From Alphaproteobacteria bacterium (GTDB taxonomy: Bacteria > Pseudomonadota > Alphaproteobacteria > Micropepsales > Micropepsaceae): 5,374 bases of DNA. The notes beneath the pieces were generated by a model, which was given only the letters and a program-made list of their open reading frames with translations, ran no database searches and was not told the DNA's origin. Positions 1 to 5,374 of the stretch are shown here, piece by piece. Within the stretch, counting starts at the first letter, position 1, and every line of letters begins with the position of its first letter. The position numbers and the translations under genes are program-made. The stretch lies in assembly GCA_947373775.1 (NCBI GenBank), contig CANBZE010000165.1, forward strand, positions 1 through 5,374, in the 5' to 3' direction.

Positions 1-1
1 G

Positions 2-1075
2 GTGCATCCCGACAAGTTCGCGGGCGCCGCCAAGCATTTCCTGGACGGATTTCCCGGCGATGTCCTGTACGCGGTGAAGGCCAATCCCCATCCCGTCGCC
101 ATCACCAATCTGTGGAACGCCGGCATCCGCCATTTCGACACCGCCAGCCTGGGCGAGATCGAAGCGGTGAAAAGCCTGTTCCCCGACGCCATCTGTCATT
201 TCATGGCGCCGGTGCGCCTGCCGGGCCAGGCCAAGGCAGCGTTTGAGAAGCACGGTGTCACCGACTTTGTGATCGACAGCGCCGCGGAGCTGGACAAGCT
301 GCTGGCCGAAACCGGCAAGCCTGCGAAGCTGCGCGTCTTTGTGCGGCTGGTGGCCCAGCTGGGCGGCGCACTGCTGGAAATGTCCAGCAAGTATGGCTGT
401 GGCCCTGCGGAAGCCGCCAAACTGCTCAAGCGCGTGCGGGTGGCGGGCGCGGCGCCTTGCCTGACCTTCCATGTAGGCTCGCAATGCCTGTCGCCCTTTT
501 CCTATGCCCAGGCGATCGAGATCGCCCAGCGCACCATCACCCTGTCGGGGGTGGAGATCACCGCGCTGGATATCGGCGGCGGATTCCCGGCCGCCTATTC
601 GGGACAGGAGCCGCCGCCCTATCACTGGTATTTCGACATGATCAAGGAAGCGCTGAACACGCTGGGCCCGGGCAAGCTGAACGTGATGTGCGAGCCGGGC
701 CGCGCTTTGTGCGCGCCGGGCATTTCGCTGGTGACGCAGGTGGTGATGCGCCGCGGCGACCGGCTGTACATGAATGACGGCATCTATGGCAGCTTCGACG
801 AGCAGCGCTTCATCAGCTTTGACGAGGACTATCCGCCCACCGGCATCACCCTGGACCCGCGCGGCAAGGCCAAGCTGCTGAGCGGCGAGAAGCGGCCCTT
901 CCGCGTCTATGGCCCCACCTGCGACAGCGCCGACGTGCTGCCACGCCCGGTGCTGCTGCCCGACAGTATCGCCAACGGCGATTACGTGCTGTTCGGCGCG
1001 ATGGGTGCCTATACCGTATCGTCGCGCTCGCCGTTCAATGGCTATTACCCAGACGCGTGGGCCGTCATCGGCTGA
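2..1075 (+). CDS. Ornithine/lysine decarboxylase-type fold III PLP enzyme (5' partial)
   Basis: This enzyme probably decarboxylates ornithine to putrescine (possibly also lysine to cadaverine) in cytoplasmic polyamine synthesis. The visible 357 residues hold nearly all landmarks of the eukaryotic-type ODC family. The PLP lysine is K26 in YAVKANPHP, with H157 in FHVGSQ. The glycine loop is DIGGGFP (190-196) and the phosphate/pyridine-binding motif is E231-PGR. D259 lies in MNDGIYGSF. The catalytic pair C307-D308 lies in GPTCDSAD, and Y337 in GAYT. The GPTCDSxD motif argues against carboxynorspermidine decarboxylase and diaminopimelate decarboxylase. In full-length bacterial members the PLP lysine lies tens of residues from the N-terminus, so roughly 20-30 residues are missing. 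The GTG at base 2 is therefore probably an internal valine. The gene ends with TGA, and the DUF2336-like gene starts 103 bases downstream on the same strand. Family is certain; ornithine versus lysine preference is not readable. Confidence 0.93.
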   Translation: MHPDKFAGAAKHFLDGFPGDVLYAVKANPHPVAITNLWNAGIRHFDTASLGEIEAVKSLFPDAICHFMAPVRLPGQAKAAFEKHGVTDFVIDSAAELDKLLAETGKPAKLRVFVRLVAQLGGALLEMSSKYGCGPAEAAKLLKRVRVAGAAPCLTFHVGSQCLSPFSYAQAIEIAQRTITLSGVEITALDIGGGFPAAYSGQEPPPYHWYFDMIKEALNTLGPGKLNVMCEPGRALCAPGISLVTQVVMRRGDRLYMNDGIYGSFDEQRFISFDEDYPPTGITLDPRGKAKLLSGEKRPFRVYGPTCDSADVLPRPVLLPDSIANGDYVLFGAMGAYTVSSRSPFNGYYPDAWAVIG

Positions 1076-1165
1076 TATTTACCAGCTGTTAAACATCTCG
1101 CCGCGACCAGCCTGATTTTTCACAACAAACGAAACGTTAAGAGTGATGCGCCAGCATGTCCTTCC

Positions 1166-1171
1166 AAAGGA
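1166..1171 (+). promoter_or_regulatory. Ribosome binding site for the DUF2336-like gene
   Basis: AAAGGA lies seven bases before the ATG at 1179. This favours 1179 over the in-frame GTG at 1143 and ATG at 1146, which have no well-spaced purine-rich site. The 103-base gap upstream (1076-1178) shows no convincing -35/-10 pair and no hairpin followed by a T-run. A T5 tract at 1116-1120 has no stem before it. Confidence 0.6.
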
Positions 1172-1396
1172 TATCGCCATGGCCGCTTCGCAAAAGCTTT
1201 CCCACCTGCTGCAACTGGCCGACCAGGGCCCCGCCTTGCGCGCGGCGCTGGCCGAGGAAGTGGCCGAGCTGCTGACCGCCTGGCCGGCCGATTACCCCGG
1301 CAGCATGCGCGGCGTATGCGAGGCCTTGCTGGCCAAGGCGGCGCGCGATGTCGATCCCGCCACCCGCGCCCGTCTGCGCGTCCAGCTTTATTCCGA

Positions 1397-1402
1397 CCCC
1401 CC
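1397..1402 (+). other. C6 run at the frameshift point
   Basis: Six consecutive C's follow GA in the DUF2336-like gene. The upstream frame reads GAC CCC CCA CCT. The coherent downstream frame requires GAC CCC CAC CTG, which is one C fewer. This is the simplest place for the indel because coherent sequence flanks it closely on both sides, but a nearby position within a few codons cannot be excluded. Confidence 0.65.
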
Positions 1403-1739
1403 ACCTGTCAGGGCGTGTGCTGCCCCGCGAATCCGTTTCCCAGACCTTGATCGAAGCGGCCCGCTGCGGCGAAGGCCTGCACGACGCCCTGGCGCAAAGC
1501 CTGGGCGTGGACGACAAGATGGCGGTGCAGATCCTGGATGACGAAAGCGGCGCCGCGCTGGCGGTGGCCTGCAAGGGCGCCAATATCGAACGCGCCGCTT
1601 TTTCCGCGCTGGCGCTGCTGGTCCGCCCGGGCCGCGACCGCGCCCATGCCTTTGCCGTGCTGGACGCCTACGACACCGTGCCGATGAGCGAGGCGACCCG
1701 CGTGCTGCGCGGCTGGCGCGAAGGCGTAAGCGCCGCCGC

Positions 1740-1743
1740 CTAG
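1740..1743. other. CTAG palindrome shared as stop codon by two convergent genes
   Basis: TAG at 1741-1743 ends the plus-strand DUF2336-like frame. The complement of CTA at 1740-1742 is the TAG that ends prfC on the minus strand. The two genes thus overlap tail-to-tail by four bases. No hairpin with a T-tract lies at the junction. A short GGCG-TAAG-CGCC stem at 1723-1734 is too weak and lacks a U-tract. Confidence 0.9.
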
Positions 1744-3287
1744 CCCAAGTTTTCTGCGTTGACTTCGTGACGCTCGCGGGTCTTCAGGAACTTCACATTC
1801 GGAAAACGCTCGGCGACATAGCCGATTTCCCAGGCGCTCTTGGACAGAAACACCGGCGCCCCGTCGCGGTCGGTCGCCATGCCGCCCTTGTTGGCGCTTG
1901 AGAATTTCTCCAGCTCGGCCTCGCTGCCCGCCAGCCAGCGGGCGACGTCGTAAGGCGAGGCCTCCAGCTCGGCGTCCAGGTCATATTCGGCCACCAGCCG
2001 CGACTTGAGCACATCCAGCTGCAGTGCGCCCACCACACCGATGATCCATTGCGAACCGATGACCGGCTTGAACACCTGGGTGACGCCCTCTTCCGCCAGG
2101 CTCTCCAGCGCGCGCGCCAGGTGCTTCTGCTTCATGGGATCGGACAGGCGCACCCGGCGCAATATTTCCGGCGCGAAGTTGGGAATGCCGGTGAACACCA
2201 CATTGCCCGATTCCGACAGGGTGTCGCCGACGCGCAGCACGCCGTGATTGGGAATACCGATAATGTCGCCGGGCCAGGCCTCGTCCACCGTCTCACGCTC
2301 ACTGGCGAAGAACAGGATGGGATTGTGGACGCCGATGGTCTTGGCGGTGCCCGATTGTTTCAGCTTCATGTTGCGGCGGAACTCGCCCGAGGCCAGGCGC
2401 AGGAACGCCACCCGGTCGCGGTGGTTGGGGTCCATGTTGGCCTGCACCTTGAACACAAAGCCGGTGACTTCCTTGTCGCCCGGTTCGGCGGCACGGCCGA
2501 CCGCGGCCTGGGAGCGCGGCGAAGGGGCATATTCGGTCAGCGCATCCAGAAGTTGCGCCACGCCGAAATTCTTCAAGGCGCTGCCGAAATAGACCGGCGA
2601 CAAATGGCCTTCCCGGTAGGTCGCCAGATCAAAGCGCGGCAACCCTTCGCGCGCCAGGCCCACATCTTCGTCCAGCTTGGCCTTCAGTTCGGCGTCCAGC
2701 TTGCCCTCGTTGAAGGGGATGAACGCATTCTTGTTCAGGTCCTGAATGCCCTTGAAGTTCAGGCCCATGCCGGCCGGCCACATCATGGGCGCGGTCTCGA
2801 TCTGCAACTGGTCGGAAATCTCGTCCAGCAGTTCAAAGGGATCGCGCGCCTCGCGGTCCATCTTGTTGACGAATGTCATGATCGGGATGTCGCGCAGCCG
2901 GCAGACCTCGAACAGCTTGCGGGTCTGGGCTTCGATGCCCTTGGCGGCGTCGATCACCATCACCGCCGAGTCCGCTGCCGTCAGGGTGCGGTAAGTGTCT
3001 TCGCTGAAATCTTCATGGCCCGGCGTGTCCAGAAGGTTGAACACCGCGTCCTGGTATTCGAACGTCATCACCGCCGAGGTGACCGAGATGCCGCGTTCCT
3101 GCTCGATTTTCATCCAGTCGGACTTGGCGCGGCGGGCCTCGCCGCGCGCCTTCACCCGGCCGGCGGCATGGATCGCCCCGCCCAGCAAAAGCAGGTGTTC
3201 GGTCAGGGTGGTCTTGCCCGCGTCGGGATGGGAAATGATGGCGAAGGTGCGGCGCCGCGCGGCTTCGCTGGCAGGGGTCTTGCTCAT
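1740..3287 (-). CDS. prfC: Peptide chain release factor 3 (RF3), translational GTPase
   Basis: RF3 is a cytoplasmic GTPase that stimulates recycling of RF1/RF2 from the ribosome after peptide release. The 515 residues are close to the usual length (E. coli about 529). The GTPase motifs are all present: G1 HPDAGKTT (20-27), G2 in ERGISVTS (64-71), G3 DTPGH (87-91) followed by EDFSEDTYRTLTAADS, G4 NKMD (141-144), and G5 in GSALKNFG (235-242). The EDFSEDTYRTLTA stretch and the ending FPNVKFLKTRERHEVN are RF3-like and separate it from EF-G. ATG 3287 is the furthest upstream start because an in-frame TAA lies only nine bases before it (3297-3299 on the plus strand). No clear Shine-Dalgarno sequence precedes it. 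It is the last gene of the apparent minus-strand unit, 42 bases after the CcdC-like gene, and its stop overlaps the convergent DUF2336-like gene. It looks intact. Confidence 0.97.
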   Translation of the reverse strand: MSKTPASEAARRRTFAIISHPDAGKTTLTEHLLLLGGAIHAAGRVKARGEARRAKSDWMKIEQERGISVTSAVMTFEYQDAVFNLLDTPGHEDFSEDTYRTLTAADSAVMVIDAAKGIEAQTRKLFEVCRLRDIPIMTFVNKMDREARDPFELLDEISDQLQIETAPMMWPAGMGLNFKGIQDLNKNAFIPFNEGKLDAELKAKLDEDVGLAREGLPRFDLATYREGHLSPVYFGSALKNFGVAQLLDALTEYAPSPRSQAAVGRAAEPGDKEVTGFVFKVQANMDPNHRDRVAFLRLASGEFRRNMKLKQSGTAKTIGVHNPILFFASERETVDEAWPGDIIGIPNHGVLRVGDTLSESGNVVFTGIPNFAPEILRRVRLSDPMKQKHLARALESLAEEGVTQVFKPVIGSQWIIGVVGALQLDVLKSRLVAEYDLDAELEASPYDVARWLAGSEAELEKFSSANKGGMATDRDGAPVFLSKSAWEIGYVAERFPNVKFLKTRERHEVNAENLG

Positions 3288-3329
3288 GGCCGGGGGTTAG
3301 CAGGCCCCGCCCGTCCCGGCAACCGGAAC

Positions 3330-3851
3330 TTAACTGCGGGCCATGATCCGCCTGGCTCTTATGTACATCTCCACGGCGCGCACCGTGAACAGCGCTGCGG
3401 TAAAGACGATGGACGCGTCAGAGATCAGCAACACGTCCAGATGCAGGGCCTGGCCTTCCACCGCCAGCCCGGTGCGCAGCCCCAGCCGCAGCAGGATCAG
3501 CACGCCCAGCACCAGCAGGGCCGCTTGACCGCCGGTGACCATCAGGGTGCCGTCCTCGGGGTGCACCTCGATCGCCATGGTGCGGCCCCAATACCAGCCG
3601 CCCACCGCGCCGAGCACCGCCGCCACCACGAGCCAAGTCCAGTCCTGCGCCACCAGGTGGCGTACAATGTGATGGCCGGGTTGCGGCGCCAGCAGCGCCA
3701 GGGCGGTAACCGCCAGGATGATGGCGGGGCGGATCCACAGCCGGTTCAGCTTCAGCGGCTGCGCCTTGGTCATGCGGCGCATGCGGAAATAGAGCACCGG
3801 CAGCAGGATCAGAATGGGAAGGAAAATTTGAATCAGTTGATGCTGTGTCAT
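3330..3851 (-). CDS. CcdC/DUF1453-like multi-pass membrane protein
   Basis: This is a predicted inner-membrane protein of 173 residues. Hydrophobic segments lie at about 5-22, 41-56, 70-88, 108-125 and 138-158, giving four to five helices. The first loop is basic (YFRMRRMTKAQPLKLNRLWIRP, about residues 21-42), and its PL-x-L-x-RLWI-x-P pattern resembles the CcdC/DUF1453 family. Members are named after a Bacillus protein near cytochrome c biogenesis genes, but a biochemical role is not established and no thiol-redox CxxC is present here. I chose ATG 3851 (MTQHQLIQ). A longer frame begins at TTG 3905, but it would overlap the upstream DUF1491 gene and add 18 polar residues unlike the family. 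An AGGG lies only three bases before the ATG, so initiation may be weak or coupled. It starts 31 bases after the DUF1491 stop and ends 42 bases before prfC. Confidence 0.72.
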   Translation of the reverse strand: MTQHQLIQIFLPILILLPVLYFRMRRMTKAQPLKLNRLWIRPAIILAVTALALLAPQPGHHIVRHLVAQDWTWLVVAAVLGAVGGWYWGRTMAIEVHPEDGTLMVTGGQAALLVLGVLILLRLGLRTGLAVEGQALHLDVLLISDASIVFTAALFTVRAVEMYIRARRIMARS

Positions 3852-3882
3852 GTGCCCTGTTGGCGGCGCCGCTGGATGCAGA

Positions 3883-4221
3883 TTACACGATCGGCTCGTC
3901 CACAAAAGCGCGGCCTTGGCGGTCCTCGACTTCCACGATCCACAGATCGGGATCGAACTTCACCTGTTTGTCACACCAGTCGCCGGCGCGCCTCTCGTCG
4001 GTCCAGCCGCCCAAAGCTTGCGCCCAGACCAGCCGCCCCTGACCGTCGCGCGTCTGGTTCAACACCAGGACCGTCCCGTCCAGCCGGTTGATCCGCAGGA
4101 TGACGGCGCCGGCTTCTTCCGAACCCATGCGCACGACAAAGGCCGAGGCGCCCGCCACTTCGGTGCGGCGGGTCAGGGCGCGCACGAAGATTCCGGCTTT
4201 GAGGCGCGGCGTTGCTTCCAT
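3883..4221 (-). CDS. DUF1491 family protein
   Basis: This is a small, soluble, uncharacterised protein of 112 residues, the usual size for DUF1491, a family found mainly in alphaproteobacteria. Recognisable parts are the N-terminal PRLKAGIFVRALTRR (5-19), AFVVRMGSEEAGAVILRINRLDG (27-49), and the conserved C-terminal DPDLWIVEVEDRQGR (90-104). No signal peptide, membrane segment or known catalytic motif is visible. ATG 4221 fits the family start, and no other Met precedes the conserved core. It lies 12 bases after the histidine kinase stop with no strong Shine-Dalgarno sequence, so translational coupling to the kinase is likely. I infer only shared expression with its neighbours, not a shared function. 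Confidence 0.85.
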   Translation of the reverse strand: MEATPRLKAGIFVRALTRRTEVAGASAFVVRMGSEEAGAVILRINRLDGTVLVLNQTRDGQGRLVWAQALGGWTDERRAGDWCDKQVKFDPDLWIVEVEDRQGRAFVDEPIV

Positions 4222-4233
4222 GACAGGCTTGTA

Positions 4234-5373
4234 TCAGGAGGCGGCGCGGAACGGCAGGACTTTGCTTGTTTCCAGACGCTCGCCCTTGGCGTTCACCGCG
4301 GCATTCGGCAACCGCACCGTGACAGTGGTGCCTTCGCCCAGCGCCGAGGCCAGCACGGCTTCGCCGCCATGCATCGCCGCCAGCGCCTTGACCAGCGCCA
4401 GGCCCAGCCCGGTGCCTTCCTTGGCGCGGGTCTCGGCGTTCTCCACCTGCTCGAAGGGCTGGCCCAGCCGCGCCAGATCGGCCTTGGAGATGCCGGTGCC
4501 GGTATCCTGCACCACAATCTCGATGCCCTTTTCGGCGCGCGCCGTCACGCTCACCGTGCCGCCGGGCGGGGTATATTTCACGCCGTTGGAGAGCAGATTC
4601 ACCAGGATCTGCTTGACGGCACGGCGGTCGGCGAACACCAGCCGCGCGCTCACCGCGATGTCCAGCTTCAGCGCCACGCCGGCCCGCTCGGCCGGGATTT
4701 TCAAAAAGCGCACGGCGCTTTCGGCGGTATCGCCAAGATCGAACAGTTCCTCGGCCAGTTCGAACTTGCCGGCCTCGATCTTGGACATGTCCAGCACCGA
4801 GTTGATCAGCTCCAGCAGATGGCCGCCCGATTCATGGATCAGGCGGGAATATTCCTGGTAGCGCGGGCCGACGGGCCCGAACATCTCGCGCGTCATCACT
4901 TCGGAAAAACCGATAATGGCGTTCAGCGGCGTGCGCAGTTCATGGCTCATATTGGCCAGGAAGCGCGACTTGGCGCGGTTGGCGGCCAGCGCCGCATCGC
5001 GTGCCTCCACCAGCGCCCGTTCCTGTTGCTTGCGCTCGGAGATGTCGCGGGTCACCGCCACGATGTCGGCGGGCTCGCCGGCGCTTTCGCGCGCCGGGCG
5101 GCAGCGGATTTCCGCCCACACGAAATGGCCGTCCTTGTGGCGCAGCCGCACTTCGGCGCTGCCGGCGCGGCCGTGATAGCTGGATTCCATCAGCGCCGCC
5201 TGCACCGCATCCAGGTCGTCGGGATGCACGATGGTCGGCATCGCCAGGCCCAGTATTTCATCGGGCAGCCGCCCCAGCAGCGCGACGGTGGCGGGGCTGG
5301 CGAAACGGATGCGTCCGTCGGGCGAATGGCGGGTGATCAGGTCCATCGCATTGTCGGCCAGGAAACGGTACAT
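4234..5373 (-). CDS. PAS-domain sensor histidine kinase (likely 5' partial)
   Basis: This is a two-component sensor kinase that autophosphorylates on His and passes phosphate to an unknown response regulator. The order in the visible 379 residues is as follows. A PAS domain spans about 1-112 and ends in the typical AVTRDISERKQQE linker. A short coiled region leads to HisKA with H-box FLANMSHELRTPLNAIIGFSE (phospho-acceptor H144; E145 and T148 form an ExxT phosphatase-type motif). The HATPase domain has the N-box LLSNGVKYT (N263), DTGTGI (290-295), PFEQV (306-310) and GTGLGL (320-325). The dimerisation segment, with MFGPVGPRYQEYSRLIHESGGHLLELIN and DMSKIEAGK, resembles alphaproteobacterial PleC/DivJ/PdhS-like kinases. 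No membrane helix or receiver domain is visible. The ATG at 5373 touches the window edge and the PAS domain begins immediately, so the true start and any further sensor region probably lie outside. It heads the visible minus-strand gene series. Confidence 0.93.
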   Translation of the reverse strand: MYRFLADNAMDLITRHSPDGRIRFASPATVALLGRLPDEILGLAMPTIVHPDDLDAVQAALMESSYHGRAGSAEVRLRHKDGHFVWAEIRCRPARESAGEPADIVAVTRDISERKQQERALVEARDAALAANRAKSRFLANMSHELRTPLNAIIGFSEVMTREMFGPVGPRYQEYSRLIHESGGHLLELINSVLDMSKIEAGKFELAEELFDLGDTAESAVRFLKIPAERAGVALKLDIAVSARLVFADRRAVKQILVNLLSNGVKYTPPGGTVSVTARAEKGIEIVVQDTGTGISKADLARLGQPFEQVENAETRAKEGTGLGLALVKALAAMHGGEAVLASALGEGTTVTVRLPNAAVNAKGERLETSKVLPFRAAS

Positions 5374-5374
5374 C

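Larger units (their letters stand above)
1179..1743 (+). pseudogene. DUF2336-like protein, reading frame broken by a one-base shift
   Basis: The function of this family is unknown. The 5' part (ATG 1179 to about 1400) encodes MAASQKLSHLLQLADQ through ARDVDPATRARLRVQLYSDP. That helical, repeat-like N-terminus resembles DUF2336 proteins. The rest is in the next frame, from about 1402 to TAG 1741-1743. It encodes HLSGRVLPRESVSQ and then LGVDDKMAVQILDDESGAALAVACKGANIERAAF, and the LAVAC-x-A-type stretch followed by an aromatic is DUF2336-like. Skipping one C in 1397-1402 joins both parts into about 187 residues. Left unshifted, the first frame runs into an Arg/Pro/Gly-rich tail typical of out-of-frame GC-rich DNA and stops at TGA 1539-1541. 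Known DUF2336 proteins are often longer, so this may be a short form. The cause could be a real mutation, a sequencing error in the C-run, or recoding. Codon composition looks normal in both halves, so any decay is recent. The family call is moderate; the frame break is clear. Confidence 0.68.

Noticed and set aside
1081..1120. Possible terminator after the decarboxylase (ACCAGC copies and a T5 run)
   Set aside because: The two ACCAGC copies are direct, not inverted, so no stem forms before the T-run.
1089..1140. Two TTAA elements (1089-1092, 1137-1140) and the AACGTT palindrome as a possible CtrA or other operator
   Set aside because: The CtrA site needs TTAA-N7-TTAA; these are 44 bases apart, and nothing else supports an operator.
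1137..1583. 148-codon minus-strand frame opposite the DUF2336-like gene
   Set aside because: Low-complexity Ala/Arg/Gln composition and no recognisable motif; the plus-strand frames explain the region better.
1723..1734. GGCG-TAAG-CGCC hairpin near the convergent stops
   Set aside because: It has only four base pairs, lies inside coding sequence and has no T-tract on either strand.
3852..3905. N-terminal extension of the CcdC-like protein from TTG 3905
   Set aside because: It overlaps the DUF1491 gene, uses a rare start codon, and adds polar residues that do not resemble the family; ATG 3851 fits better.
2049..4091. 680-codon open frame on the plus strand opposite prfC and the CcdC-like gene
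   Set aside because: It is antisense to two convincing genes. Its protein is rich in His, Gln, Arg and Gly with no domain pattern, as expected from the complement of GC-rich codons.

Overview
This window is GC-rich chromosomal DNA from an alphaproteobacterium. The assignment rests on gene content: a DUF1491 protein and a DUF2336-like protein (both largely alphaproteobacterial families), a histidine kinase with the PleC/DivJ-like dimerisation segment common in that class, and a bacterial ornithine-decarboxylase-type enzyme. I cannot name the genus. No mobile element, CRISPR array, RNA gene or phage gene is visible.

Plus strand, left: the window opens inside a fold-type III PLP-dependent decarboxylase (polyamine synthesis) that lacks only a short N-terminal piece. 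A 103-base gap follows. Next comes a small DUF2336-like gene (1179-1743) whose reading frame is broken at a run of six C's (1397-1402). The two halves sit in different frames and join into a coherent protein of about 187 residues if one base is skipped.

Minus strand, right: four genes are read right to left with short gaps and look like one transcription unit. They are a PAS-domain histidine kinase (start at or beyond the right edge), a DUF1491 protein, a five-helix CcdC/DUF1453-like membrane protein, and prfC (peptide chain release factor 3). The gaps are 12, 31 and 42 bases. The promoter must lie beyond base 5374.

The two strands converge at 1740-1743, where the palindrome CTAG supplies the TAG stop of both prfC and the DUF2336-like gene, so no intergenic terminator separates them. 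Most of the window is housekeeping or regulatory sequence, and I see no clear new defence or biosynthetic system. The items most worth a second look are the frameshift, the shared stop, and the linkage of a sensor kinase and two uncharacterised families to a translation termination factor.
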